Shown here one piece after another: positions 1 through 8,940 of a stretch of 64,000 nucleotides of DNA (position 1 is its first letter; each line of letters begins with the position of its first letter). The notes under the pieces are model-generated. The model made no database searches. It was given only the letters and a program-made list of their open reading frames with translations, and was not told the DNA's origin. This DNA is from Candidatus Cloacimonadota bacterium (GTDB lineage: Bacteria; Cloacimonadota; Cloacimonadia; Cloacimonadales; Cloacimonadaceae): contig JALOBT010000001.1 in assembly GCA_023228125.1 (NCBI GenBank), positions 62,001 to 126,000 of the forward strand, written 5' to 3'. A program made the translations under genes and the position numbers.

Positions 1-20
1 GCTCGCAGCATCGTGATCCT

Positions 21-133
21 CCTGTTTTAACTCTCATTTTTGGATCGGGAATAACTGGTAGTTGGCTTGGATAATAAAAGATACAGGACAATCTGAAGCT
101 CGCTGCCAGATCAAAAATGAAAGTCAAAACAGG
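21..133. repeat. MITE-like small inverted-repeat element, copy 1
   Basis: A 113-bp element whose two ends are imperfect inverted repeats of about 25 bp. It begins CCTGTTTTAACTCTCATTTT and ends AAATGAAAGTCAAAACAGG. A second copy lies in opposite orientation at 35575-35688. By eye the two agree at roughly 85% of positions along the whole length, and about 17 bp more of similarity lie outside the terminus at 1-20. No protein is encoded. No clear target-site duplication is visible. The size, terminal inverted repeats and dispersed copies fit a non-autonomous transposable element. A structured intergenic repeat of another kind remains possible. Confidence 0.6.
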
Positions 134-258
134 TATCGAGCGAAAGTCAAAACAGTCGATTGGGGCTTGGCAGAAATGCTTGGAATAATATCAGTTGACA
201 CAATTGGGACAATAATAAACCCTCTCCCAAGGAATAAAAGTCGGCTCAAGGAGGAGAG

Positions 259-351
259 ATGAAACCTGCCTTTTTCATATTATTGATCGTTGTGTCCAGC
301 CTCGTTGTCACTGTAGGGGCTTTGGGTGAAAGCCCAAGTCTTTGCATGATG
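259..351 (+). pseudogene. Possible start of a lost secreted-protein gene
   Basis: An ATG at 259 sits directly behind a strong Shine-Dalgarno run (AAGGAGGAG at 249-257). The first codons encode a signal-peptide-like stretch, MKPAFFILLIVVSSLVVTVG. From about position 313 the reading frame runs into four short GC-rich repeats and then into the terminator of the opposite-strand cluster, so the rest (to a stop at 600) is not believable protein. The simplest reading is the 5' end of a secreted-protein gene whose body was replaced by repeats. A chance ORF behind a chance SD cannot be excluded. Confidence 0.3.
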
Positions 352-561
352 ATCGTAGGGGCTTTGGGTGAAAGCCCCAATCTGCGTATAGTGATCAAGG
401 GAGGGTTTGGCCTTATGCCCAGGGTTCATGCATTGCGTTTTGCAGTGATTGGGGCTCGTGTGTATGAACCACACATCGGTAACGTGTTTTTGGGCGTTCG
501 GCCCAAGGCCCCTACATGCGTCTGGCGGGTTGTTTTTGGGCGTTCTGCCCAACGCCCCTAC
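313..561. repeat. Four short GC-rich repeats in two orientations
   Basis: Two units read forward (313-337, 355-379; core GTAGGGGCTTTGGG) and two read in reverse (488-515, 534-561; ending GGCCCCTAC or CGCCCCTAC). Each unit can fold on itself, because a GGGC-type arm faces a GCCC arm. The arrangement of two forward units facing two reverse units, about 110 bp apart, gives a large potential cruciform. Nothing else is seen in this intergenic stretch. Confidence 0.7.
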
Positions 562-562
562 G

Positions 563-598
563 AAAAGAGAATCCAGCAGGGGGAATGCCGGATTCTCT
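563..598 (-). terminator. Rho-independent terminator of the dcw cluster
   Basis: Perfect 9-bp arms, AGAGAATCC (566-574) and GGATTCTCT (590-598), enclose a 15-nt loop that can pair further. On the minus strand the hairpin is followed by TTTTC. It lies about 90 nt beyond the ftsZ stop codon in the direction of cluster transcription, which fits the end of the long division and cell-wall transcript. Confidence 0.6.
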
Positions 599-688
599 GA
601 TCAAGTAGCGGTATGCTTCATGCGTCTTGCAGAGCATACTGCCGTGTTTTTTAGTAAAGACTTTTGAGCTTAGTTTAAGACTTTAAAT

Positions 689-1879
689 CTAATCCAAAGC
701 TTTCAGGAAACTGGGAACATCCGTGCGCATTGGTTTGATGCGGTTGGGGTCATCGGCGGTTCCATTATTTGCTTTATCCTGGGTGGATTGGGAATTGATC
801 CCCAAGGTCTTGAGAATGGTGCCGATTTCATCTTTTGGACTTGGGGGCTGCGCATCATGTCCCATAGTTTTGTTGGTATTGAATTTTGGGAAATCCAGCA
901 AACTATCCGGCTTTTCGCTTTTATCCTTATCCAGGCCGGTAGCGATGAGGGTGACGGAGATCTTGCCGGCCATACTTTCTTCCATGATCACGCCCATGAT
1001 GATATTGGCGTCACTTCCGGTTTCATTTACGATTACTTTGGATACATCCTCTATTTCGCTCATCAAAATATCATCTCCGGCCGTGATATTGAGCAGCAGG
1101 GATTGGCAGCCAGCCAGGCTGATATCGCTGAGCAGAGGATTGTCTATAGCGGCTCTGGCGGCATTGATGGCGCGGCCATCACCTTCAGCGAGGCCTGTTC
1201 CCATCAGGGCATAGCCCATGTTTTGCATCACTGCTTTGACGTCCGCAAAATCCACATTGATCAGGCCGGTAATGGTGATGATGTCGCTCACAGCCTTGGC
1301 GGCTTCATAGAGCACGTCATCGGCATTGTTAAAGGCAGTAATCAGAGTGGCATTGCCAAAGATCTCACAAAGCTTTTCATTGGGGATCACGATGAGGGTA
1401 TCCACATATTCGCTGAGGTGGCGGATGCCGTGGTCGGCATTGTCTTGCCGCTTTTGTCCTTCGAAGGGGAAGGGTGTGGTTACGATGCCCAGGGTCAAAA
1501 TGCCCATTTCCCGGGCGATTTTGGCGATGATGGGAGTGGCTCCAGTGCCGGTGCCTCCACCCATTCCGGCAGCGAGGAAGATCATGTCTGCACCTTCCAG
1601 GTGAGATTTGATCTCGTCTTTGGATTCTTCTGCGCTGCGCGAGCCAGTTTCTGGATTTGCTCCGGTGCCCAGGCCACGGGTGAGCTTTTTGCCCAGTTGG
1701 AGTTTCATTTTGGCCTGGGATTTGGTAAGATCATCCGCGTCTGTATTGGCGGCGATAAATTCCACTCCGTTCAGTCCGTTTTTGATCATGGTGTTGATGG
1801 CATTGCCGCCGGCTCCGCCGACTCCGATCACTTTGATGTTTGTGCCGAGCTGTGCAGGTCTATCGTCAAATTCAATCAT
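689..1879 (-). CDS. ftsZ: Cell division protein FtsZ
   Basis: Tubulin-like GTPase that polymerises into the cytokinetic Z-ring at mid-cell. The 396-residue product has the usual FtsZ length. It carries the N-terminal nucleotide-binding segment GVGGAGGNAINTMI (about residues 19-32), the tubulin signature GGGTGTG (107-113) and the T7-loop region NVDFADVKAVM. A short linker of about 60 residues leads to a C-terminal tail ending VPSFLKALD, which resembles the conserved FtsA-binding peptide. It is the last gene of the dcw cluster, 10 nt after ftsA, with the hairpin at 563-598 behind it. The start ATG at 1879 gives the expected N-terminus. No unusual substitution was noticed in the GTPase core. Confidence 0.97.
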   Translation of the reverse strand: MIEFDDRPAQLGTNIKVIGVGGAGGNAINTMIKNGLNGVEFIAANTDADDLTKSQAKMKLQLGKKLTRGLGTGANPETGSRSAEESKDEIKSHLEGADMIFLAAGMGGGTGTGATPIIAKIAREMGILTLGIVTTPFPFEGQKRQDNADHGIRHLSEYVDTLIVIPNEKLCEIFGNATLITAFNNADDVLYEAAKAVSDIITITGLINVDFADVKAVMQNMGYALMGTGLAEGDGRAINAARAAIDNPLLSDISLAGCQSLLLNITAGDDILMSEIEDVSKVIVNETGSDANIIMGVIMEESMAGKISVTLIATGLDKDKSEKPDSLLDFPKFNTNKTMGHDAQPPSPKDEIGTILKTLGINSQSTQDKANNGTADDPNRIKPMRTDVPSFLKALD

Positions 1880-1889
1880 GGTATCCCCC

Positions 1890-3161
1890 TTAGGTGAAGT
1901 CTTTTATTATTTTCTTTAGTTTATCTACAAATTTGCTATTACCCAGATTACCCAAAGAAAAGCTGCGGGTTCCGGGTTCGTGTTCAAAGCCCATGGCGTA
2001 ATACAGAATGCCAACCGTGGTGGCAAAAGCTGGATCATCGAGCTGGGTGATATTGCCTTGCAGGCGGGAAAGATCAGGTCTGGCGATCTTTACCTGGAGG
2101 TTGAAGGCGGTATTGATGGCATGGTCTATACTGGCCAGATTGGCAGTTCCACCGCTGAGGATGATCCCCGCTGTGACCAATTCCGGTGTGTAATAATCTT
2201 TGCTGCGGTCATAGCACAGGGCCAGGATTTCTTCCACCCGGTGCTGAATCACGTGACTGACCAGGTATTGGGGACGGCGGGTGCTGGCTCTGCCGCTGAT
2301 GCCTTCTACATCGATCTCCAGAGATTGATCCACCTCGGCGGCATTGGCATTGCCAAATTGGGTCTTGATGTATTCTGCGCTGGCCAGGGTGGTCTTGAGC
2401 CCTATGGCCAGGTCCTCGGTAATGGCTTTTCCCGCCATGGGGATCACCAGGACCTTGTCCAAGGCTCCCCGGTTGTAAATGGAAATATCAGAAGAACCTC
2501 CCCCGATATCGATCAAAATAGCACCCAAGCGGCGTTCATCCCCAGAAAGCACACTGTGGCTGAGAGCGATGTGGTTCAGCACAAAATTATCCGGGTCAAT
2601 CTCGTAGCCTGAGATGTTTATACATTTGGTGAGATTTCGCAGGGGAGTGAGCTCGGAGAGCACCGTGAGCACCTTGGCGGTGAGGTGAAAGCCGTTCATG
2701 TTTACGGGATTGTGGATGTCGTCCTGAGAATCTATGATAAAATCATGCGGGATGCCGTGGAGAATCTTATGGCGTTCAAAGCCTTTTTGGATCTTCACGC
2801 TGTTTTTGGCGTCTGCGATCACCTGCTCCACGTGCTCGAGCGAGATTTCTCCGGGTTCATTGGGGCTTTCGGTGGGGATCGAGATGCGGCCATCGCCCAA
2901 TTGGGTGCGGATGTGTTCTCCCGTGATATTGGCATAGATGTTTTCAGCTTCTGTATCTGCGGCTTCTTCGGCCTTGGCGAGGGACTTTTTGATGCACTCG
3001 GCCAGAGCGCCGATGTCTTTTACCACTCCGCGTTCGATTCCTTCTGAGGCGGATTCTCCGATCCCCAGAATTTCCAGACGCTCATCCGTGAGGGTGCGGG
3101 CGATGATGGATCTCACCATGGTGGAGCCTATATCCAAAGCTGTGATTATGCTGCCTTTCAT
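1890..3161 (-). CDS. ftsA: Cell division protein FtsA
   Basis: Actin-like ATPase that tethers FtsZ filaments to the inner membrane and recruits later division proteins. The 423-residue product shows the phosphate-1 motif TALDIGSTMVRSIIA at the N-terminus and the phosphate-2 motif LIDIGGGSSDISIY. It ends in a short, basic, amphipathic segment (FVDKLKKIIKDF, about residues 411-422), typical of the FtsA membrane-targeting helix. The start overlaps the end of ftsQ by 4 nt and ftsZ follows after 10 nt, so the three are translated from one message. Confidence 0.95.
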   Translation of the reverse strand: MKGSIITALDIGSTMVRSIIARTLTDERLEILGIGESASEGIERGVVKDIGALAECIKKSLAKAEEAADTEAENIYANITGEHIRTQLGDGRISIPTESPNEPGEISLEHVEQVIADAKNSVKIQKGFERHKILHGIPHDFIIDSQDDIHNPVNMNGFHLTAKVLTVLSELTPLRNLTKCINISGYEIDPDNFVLNHIALSHSVLSGDERRLGAILIDIGGGSSDISIYNRGALDKVLVIPMAGKAITEDLAIGLKTTLASAEYIKTQFGNANAAEVDQSLEIDVEGISGRASTRRPQYLVSHVIQHRVEEILALCYDRSKDYYTPELVTAGIILSGGTANLASIDHAINTAFNLQVKIARPDLSRLQGNITQLDDPAFATTVGILYYAMGFEHEPGTRSFSLGNLGNSKFVDKLKKIIKDFT

Positions 3162-3913
3162 TTGTTTACTTCCTTTACTACTACCTGGTTTTCAAAGCGT
3201 AAATCTACCACACTCCGGCGATTGATATTGCCGTTGTCCTGCACAAATTGGTAGCGCTTGAGTTGGGTGCCAATATCATCATCGGCAAGAATGATGCGGG
3301 TGCCATATCTGGAATCGACGATATTGATGGTATCATCGATCATATAATATTCAGAGATGATAGCCAGATATTCCGGGGCCTGCTGCATGACCTTCAGATG
3401 GAGAGCCAGAATGCGGGAGATATCTCTTTTCTTGAGCTGTTTGCCAGGTTTTAGCTGTGCGTCTTTGTAATATGAGCTGTAAATGGGTATATCTTCCCGA
3501 TAATAGGAAGTATAACGCTCCATAATGATCCCTTCAGAATCGATGGGATGAAGCCGGCCTTCCTGACTTTTTACATACAGGATGCCTTCCCGCTCTTTGA
3601 CGCTGATCTTGATGGTATTCAGTAATTGACGTCTGATCTTGAGTTCTTTTACGCGTGAGATCTTCATAATATCTTTCTTGATATCTTTTACGGGTACCTT
3701 GAACAGGTTTTGGCCGATCTGATCCACGCAAGAGCGGGCGATGAGAGAATCTGGAATCGCGGTGTTGCCGGAGATTTCTATCTTCTGCAGCTTTAAAAAA
3801 GGTAGGTGCCGAAGCGCGTACCAAGCCCCAATGACAAGCGCGATCACGCCTACCAGGCTGAGGGTGAAAAACAGATAATATCTGCTGTTTCCGCGACGTT
3901 TCCTATCTCTCAT
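3158..3913 (-). CDS. ftsQ: Cell division protein FtsQ/DivIB
   Basis: Bitopic division protein that links the early and late divisome. The 251-residue product has a short basic cytoplasmic tail, one membrane segment (about residues 13-35) and then a POTRA-type domain beginning FLKLQKIEISGNTAIP, which is the family hallmark. Position between murC and ftsA, with a 4-nt overlap into ftsA, supports the call as much as the sequence does, because FtsQ proteins are poorly conserved. It is followed by the FtsQ beta-domain region with no obvious truncation. Confidence 0.88.
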   Translation of the reverse strand: MRDRKRRGNSRYYLFFTLSLVGVIALVIGAWYALRHLPFLKLQKIEISGNTAIPDSLIARSCVDQIGQNLFKVPVKDIKKDIMKISRVKELKIRRQLLNTIKISVKEREGILYVKSQEGRLHPIDSEGIIMERYTSYYREDIPIYSSYYKDAQLKPGKQLKKRDISRILALHLKVMQQAPEYLAIISEYYMIDDTINIVDSRYGTRIILADDDIGTQLKRYQFVQDNGNINRRSVVDLRFENQVVVKEVNK

Positions 3914-3981
3914 TTTCTTACCTTATTGATATTTAAGTGTATATGGCTCTATGGCCGGATTTGGGAAAAACTGGGTCAGGC

Positions 3982-5394
3982 TCATAAGTTACTACTTTTT
4001 TGGGGTTTACTGATTGTGTCAACTCTTTTTTTCAGTTCAGCCAGGATTTCCTCGCCATACTGCCAAATATTCCCTGCTCCCATGGTGATAAATAGGTCAC
4101 CAGGCTTCAGCAAGGCAAGGGCTTGAGATGCTATCTGCTCATTGTTTTCTACTACATGAACCTGATGGTGACCGCTTTGGATGGCTACATCGGCGATCAA
4201 TTGCGAAGAAACATTGGGAATAGCTTGCTCGCGGGCAGGATAGATTGGGGCCAAAATCAGGCAGTCACAAGAGAAAAAGGATTTGCCGAATTTCTCATAA
4301 AGATCGCGGGTTCGCGAATACAGATGTGGCTGGAAGAGGGCAACTATGCGCCGATCCACGCTATCCTTAAATCCTTCCAGAGTGGCCATAATCTCGGTGG
4401 GATGATGCGCATAATCGTCATAAACTATGATGTCGTTTGCCTCGCCCTTGAGCTCAAATCTGCGGAACACCCCGCTGTATTTTGCCAGGGCGTCTTGAAT
4501 GCTTTTGAAGGGCAGATCCAGCTCCAAACCTATAGCTGCGGCCATCAGGGAATTTTGGACATTATGCTTGCCGGTGACATTCATAGTAATGCGCCCCAGT
4601 TTATAGCCCTTGTAGGCCAGGGAATAACTGGTGGTAAAGTCTTTCATGACAATATCCAAAGCCTGGACATCAGCCTGACGGGAAAGGCCATAGGTCACGA
4701 TCTTCTTGTTGATCTGAGGTAAAATTGCCTGCACTCCGGGATCATCCAAACAGGCGATCACGCTGCCAAAGAAGGGAACTTTATTGGCATATTCGATAAA
4801 GGCACCTTTGATGTCGTCCAGATTGCGATAACAATCCAGATGGTCTTCATCCACATTGGTGATGCCCGCGATACAGGGAGTGAGGGTCAAAAAGGAATGA
4901 TCATATTCATCGGCTTCCACCACTATGTATTTACCGGAGCCCATCACGTTGTTTGAACCAAAGTTTTTCACCTTGCCGCCCACGATGATGGTGGGCTCCA
5001 GGCCCGCGGTTTCCAGGACGAGCCCGGCCATGGAAGTGGTAGTGGTCTTACCATGAGTGCCGGAAATCCCGATGGAAAAGCTCATGCGGGTGATCTCAGC
5101 CAGCATCTCAGCACGGCGGATCACGGGGATTTTGAGGGCTTTGGCGGCAACGATTTCGGCATTATCGTCATGCACTGCGGAGGATTTTACCACCACGTCT
5201 GCATCTTCGATCTGGCTGGGATCGTGCCCTTCCACCACTTTGATCCCGATGTCTTCCAAATGAGAGGTCACATCGGTTTTCTTCATGTCTGAACCGCTAA
5301 TCTGCAAGCCCTGATTGTGCAGAAATTCTGCGATTCCGCTCATGCCGATGCCACCTATGCCAATGAAGTGTATCTTTCTGGTTCTGCCAAGCAT
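3982..5394 (-). CDS. murC: UDP-N-acetylmuramate--L-alanine ligase
   Basis: Cytoplasmic ATP-dependent ligase adding L-alanine to UDP-MurNAc, the first amino-acid step of the peptidoglycan stem peptide. The 470-residue product shows the N-terminal nucleotide-sugar loop GIGGIGMSGIAEFLHNQG and the Mur-ligase P-loop SGTHGKTTTTSMAG. Downstream it has the YDDYAHHPTEI segment characteristic of MurC. It starts 1 nt after the murG stop region and precedes ftsQ by 68 nt, the only noticeable gap in this part of the cluster. Confidence 0.96.
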   Translation of the reverse strand: MLGRTRKIHFIGIGGIGMSGIAEFLHNQGLQISGSDMKKTDVTSHLEDIGIKVVEGHDPSQIEDADVVVKSSAVHDDNAEIVAAKALKIPVIRRAEMLAEITRMSFSIGISGTHGKTTTTSMAGLVLETAGLEPTIIVGGKVKNFGSNNVMGSGKYIVVEADEYDHSFLTLTPCIAGITNVDEDHLDCYRNLDDIKGAFIEYANKVPFFGSVIACLDDPGVQAILPQINKKIVTYGLSRQADVQALDIVMKDFTTSYSLAYKGYKLGRITMNVTGKHNVQNSLMAAAIGLELDLPFKSIQDALAKYSGVFRRFELKGEANDIIVYDDYAHHPTEIMATLEGFKDSVDRRIVALFQPHLYSRTRDLYEKFGKSFFSCDCLILAPIYPAREQAIPNVSSQLIADVAIQSGHHQVHVVENNEQIASQALALLKPGDLFITMGAGNIWQYGEEILAELKKRVDTISKPQKSSNL

Positions 5395-5395
5395 A

Positions 5396-6457
5396 TCATA
5401 TCTCCTTGTAAAAGTTTAGGATGTCTTTTGTAATATCTCTCACAGCCGTATTTCCCGGCAAGGTCTCCAGCTGTTCTTTCATCTTTGTGAGTCTTAAGCT
5501 TTTGATCATAGCCAGCAGGGTTTGTGCGCCCAATTCACTTTGTACGAGCACTTCTGCCACGCCTTTGTGCTTTTGAGCCAGAGCGTTGTAATACTGATGG
5601 TTATCCGCTGCGGTAGGCAGAGGAATCATAATGGCGGGAAGCCGGGCATCCTCCAGCTCGGCAATGGTCATAGCTCCAGCGCGTGTGATGGCCAGATCAC
5701 TGATCCGCATCATGGCGGCCAGGTGGTGATGAAAATCAAAGATATACAGGCCTTCACGATCTTTGTGCTGAGGGTAAAATTCCGCATAAGTAGTGCGCCC
5801 AGTCTGCCACAATACCTGCCAGCCATCTTCCAAAAGCACCGTGATCACGCTGGCAATCACATTGTTTATAGCTAAGGAGCCTTGTGAGCCACCGGTGATG
5901 AGCAGGCTCTTTTTCCCTTTCTGCAGGCCGATTTCAGACAGATCAAAGGCCTCGGATTCGCTTTGCTTGAGGATGGGGATGCCAAAGTTCTTTAGGCTGC
6001 CTTTCTTCAGATACTTGCGGGTATCTTCAAAAGAGATGTACAGGCGGCTGAGGTGTTTCACCAGATGGCGGGTGGTGAGCCCGGGATAGGAATTACTTTC
6101 ATGCAGAAAACAAGGGATTTTTAAGCTGATGGCAGCAATGGCTACAGGCCCTGCTACAAAGCCACCCGTGGTGATCACACCATCAATCTTGCTTGATTTC
6201 AGGTGCTTTCGGGACTCCAGGATGCTGCTGGCCAGATAATAGGGGAAGAGCAAATTGCTGGGGCTGAGCTTGCGATACAGCTTTTGCACCCGGATAGTCA
6301 GGAATTGGTATTTGTGCGCCAGGGCCAGGCGCTCTTCCATGCTATTTCTATTTCCGATAAAGATACATTCATGGCCTTGCGACGTGAGCTCATCTGCCAA
6401 AGCCAAAGCTGGGATGATGTGTCCCCCCGTTCCGCCGGCACCAAAGGCAAATCTCAT
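5396..6457 (-). CDS. murG: Lipid II synthase MurG
   Basis: Membrane-associated glycosyltransferase (GT28) that transfers GlcNAc from UDP-GlcNAc to lipid I to make lipid II. The 353-residue protein has the N-terminal glycine-rich loop GAGGTGGHIIPALALADEL, the second glycine loop TGGSQGSLAINN, and the donor-binding segment TRAGAMTIAEL. Its start overlaps the ftsW end by 4 nt and murC begins immediately after it. Confidence 0.96.
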   Translation of the reverse strand: MRFAFGAGGTGGHIIPALALADELTSQGHECIFIGNRNSMEERLALAHKYQFLTIRVQKLYRKLSPSNLLFPYYLASSILESRKHLKSSKIDGVITTGGFVAGPVAIAAISLKIPCFLHESNSYPGLTTRHLVKHLSRLYISFEDTRKYLKKGSLKNFGIPILKQSESEAFDLSEIGLQKGKKSLLITGGSQGSLAINNVIASVITVLLEDGWQVLWQTGRTTYAEFYPQHKDREGLYIFDFHHHLAAMMRISDLAITRAGAMTIAELEDARLPAIMIPLPTAADNHQYYNALAQKHKGVAEVLVQSELGAQTLLAMIKSLRLTKMKEQLETLPGNTAVRDITKDILNFYKEI

Positions 6458-7599
6458 AATTCCCTCCTCTTGGCAGATATGTTCAGGATCACTCCCACCG
6501 CGATGCTATCCATCAAAAGTGCGCTGCCGCCATAGCTGATAAAAGGCAATGTATTTCCGGTGGGAGGTAAGATGCTCATGGCTACTCCGGTATTTACCAG
6601 GACATTGCAAAAGATATTCATCGCCATCCCAGCGGCCAGCAGCTTCAGATACATGTTTTCTTGCCTCTCAGCTATGCGCATACTGGCAAAAAACAGGGTG
6701 CAATGCAAGAGGAAGACTACCATGGCTCCGATGAAGCCAGTTTCCTCGCCGATGATGGTATAAACGTAGTCTGTACGGGCTTCAGGCAGGTAATAGTGCT
6801 TCCCCCGGCCCCGTGATATTCCCGTCCCCAGGAGTCCACCACTGGTGAGGGCGGTAAGGCTTTCTCGCACTTGGTAATCGCTATCATCAGAATGTGAAAG
6901 ATCACGCTCTGGGAAGAATAAAGAGTATTTCTTGAATGAGCGCATCCGCTTCATCCGGAAACTATCCCCCTGGGTGATGATGAGGGCACCGCCGATCATG
7001 CCAATGATCAGGATAATGAACAGGATCCTCTTGCGGATTCCGGCATAAAAAAGCATGCCCAAGAGAGTCATCCCTCCGATGATGATGGTCGATAGATGTT
7101 TTTCGATCAGGATCAAGCCAAACACGACGATGGTTAAAAGGCTCAAGGCGGGGAAGTTTTCCGGGAAGCGCAGGATGCTCTTAGTTTGCCTGAGTAGTTC
7201 GTTCTTTTTGTCCAGGATAGAGGCATAGTAAAAGACCAGGGCGATGCGCGCAAAAAAGGAGGGCTGAAAGCTCAAGGGACCTATGCGGATTGCACGCGTA
7301 GCTCCTTTGACGGCGGAGCCTTTGATGAGCACAAAGATGAGCATACCGATAGCTACATAGACCAGCCAGGTATTATTGGTAAAGCGTACTTTATCCAGCT
7401 TGAAGGCGTAGAGGATGAGGATGGCGACGGTAGCCGAGATCGCAGTGAAAAGCAATTGCTTGTAGAAGTATCCCATTTGGCTTTGCACTGAGGTGATATC
7501 CACCATCGCGATCAGCCCGATCAGGCACAGGCTCAGATAGCTGAAGAGCACCAGACGGTCAAAATCTACTATATAGGTGCTGAACCTATTCTTTTTCAC
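6454..7599 (-). CDS. ftsW: SEDS peptidoglycan glycosyltransferase FtsW
   Basis: Polytopic inner-membrane glycan polymerase of the divisome, partner of FtsI. The 381-residue product is almost entirely hydrophobic segments. It contains the SEDS signature regions LGTGISRGRGKHYYLPEA, TDYVYTIIGEETGF and LPFISYGGSALLMDSI. The N-terminus overlaps the end of murD by 14 nt. Cluster position (murD-ftsW-murG) distinguishes it from the elongation homologue RodA. Confidence 0.95.
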   Translation of the reverse strand: MKKNRFSTYIVDFDRLVLFSYLSLCLIGLIAMVDITSVQSQMGYFYKQLLFTAISATVAILILYAFKLDKVRFTNNTWLVYVAIGMLIFVLIKGSAVKGATRAIRIGPLSFQPSFFARIALVFYYASILDKKNELLRQTKSILRFPENFPALSLLTIVVFGLILIEKHLSTIIIGGMTLLGMLFYAGIRKRILFIILIIGMIGGALIITQGDSFRMKRMRSFKKYSLFFPERDLSHSDDSDYQVRESLTALTSGGLLGTGISRGRGKHYYLPEARTDYVYTIIGEETGFIGAMVVFLLHCTLFFASMRIAERQENMYLKLLAAGMAMNIFCNVLVNTGVAMSILPPTGNTLPFISYGGSALLMDSIAVGVILNISAKRREL

Positions 7600-8929
7600 G
7601 CTTGATTTCCCTCACAATGGCCTTGAAAGTTTCTCCCCGGTGTTCAAAATTCTTGAAGTGATCGAAGCTGGCACAGGCAGGGCTGAGCACGATGTTTTCT
7701 CCCATTGCAGCTTCGGCAAAAGCTCTGCGCACACTGCTGTCCAGATCATCGGCAAATTCCAGAGGCAATTTTCCCAGCCAGGCCTGGCGCATGAGATTCT
7801 GGGTATCTCCGGTAACATAGGCTTTTACTGCGTGTTTCTGCAGGCTATCGGTCAAAAGGGAAAAGTCTTCTCCTTTGTCCGAACCGCCCAAAATGATGCG
7901 GATGGGGCGTTCAAAGGATTCCAGGGCACTTTTGGTGGAATCACAATTCGTGGCCTTGGAGTCGTTGTAAAAAGCCACGCCATTGATGCTATCCACAAAT
8001 TCCAAGCGGTGGGGGAGAGCTTTGAAGCTCGTAGCTGCCTTCATGCCTTGTTTCAGATCCAGCCCCAGGGCCTGAATGCTGAGGAGTGCAGCCAGGGCGT
8101 TTAGCTGATTGTGCCGACCCTGGATTTTGAGTTCATAGATAGAGAGTTTGTCCTTTCCCACCTGGATGAATTTGCCGTTTACCTGAGCTGCAGCGTCCTG
8201 GGCGATCCCACTGAAATACAGCTTCTGCGCCTTGATAAACTCATCGCGTTTGGTAATCTCAGCAGAATCTTGATTCAATACGGCAAAGTCACCGGAGTTC
8301 TGATAGCGAAAAATGCCCAGCTTGCTCTCGCAATAAGCGGCAAAATCTGGATAGCGGTTCAGATGGTCAGGACTAAGATTTAAGAGAATTGCCACCTGCG
8401 GGGCAAAGCTTTCGATCAGGTCAAGCTGAAAGCTGCTGATCTCCAACACGATGTATTCGATTCCAGGTTTGTGAATGGGGAAGGAGCAAAAGGCATCACC
8501 GATATTGCCGGCCAGGATGCAGTTTTTGCCCAGCTCTTTCAGGATGTGATGGATCAGGCTGGCGGTGGTGCTCTTGCCATTGGAGCCCGTTACTGCAATG
8601 ATCTGGCTATCTTCTGCCTTGATCTGATAGCCAAATTCTATCTCAGAAATCATCCTGATTCCCTGGGCTTTTCCCTTTTGGAGGATGGACGCGGAAAGCG
8701 GAATGCCAGGACTCACGATCCAGACCTCGCAATCCAAAAGCTTGTCCGTATGCCCACCAAATTCACAGGCGAAATCCTGCAACAACTCCTGCGCAGAGAG
8801 AATCTGACGTGCCTCTTGCAGCTCACTCAGGAAGGCAATGGCCCTTAGTTCTTTGATCTTGTAAGCTGCGGCAATCCCGCTGCGGGCCAGCCCCAGTATT
8901 CCGTATTTTAACGAAGCATCAAACATCAT
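7586..8929 (-). CDS. murD: UDP-N-acetylmuramoylalanine--D-glutamate ligase
   Basis: Cytoplasmic Mur ligase that adds D-glutamate to UDP-MurNAc-L-Ala. The 447-residue product has an N-terminal Rossmann-like region (YGILGLARSGIAAA), the P-loop VTGSNGKSTTASLIHHIL, and the central YNDSKATN segment shared by MurD enzymes. An AAAGGGA stretch precedes two adjacent ATG codons at 8929 and 8926, and either could be used. It lies 11 nt after mraY and overlaps ftsW. Confidence 0.95.
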   Translation of the reverse strand: MMFDASLKYGILGLARSGIAAAYKIKELRAIAFLSELQEARQILSAQELLQDFACEFGGHTDKLLDCEVWIVSPGIPLSASILQKGKAQGIRMISEIEFGYQIKAEDSQIIAVTGSNGKSTTASLIHHILKELGKNCILAGNIGDAFCSFPIHKPGIEYIVLEISSFQLDLIESFAPQVAILLNLSPDHLNRYPDFAAYCESKLGIFRYQNSGDFAVLNQDSAEITKRDEFIKAQKLYFSGIAQDAAAQVNGKFIQVGKDKLSIYELKIQGRHNQLNALAALLSIQALGLDLKQGMKAATSFKALPHRLEFVDSINGVAFYNDSKATNCDSTKSALESFERPIRIILGGSDKGEDFSLLTDSLQKHAVKAYVTGDTQNLMRQAWLGKLPLEFADDLDSSVRRAFAEAAMGENIVLSPACASFDHFKNFEHRGETFKAIVREIKREKE

Positions 8930-8940
8930 TATTCCCTTTA

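Noticed and set aside
313..561. CRISPR array
   Set aside because: Only four units, in opposite orientations, with unequal spacers and no cas genes; the same holds for the repeats at 35-36.5 kb and 56.7-57.1 kb.
788..1897. Long plus-strand open frames opposite ftsZ and other dcw genes
   Set aside because: They mirror the codon structure of well-identified minus-strand genes, lack ribosome sites, and their products match nothing.
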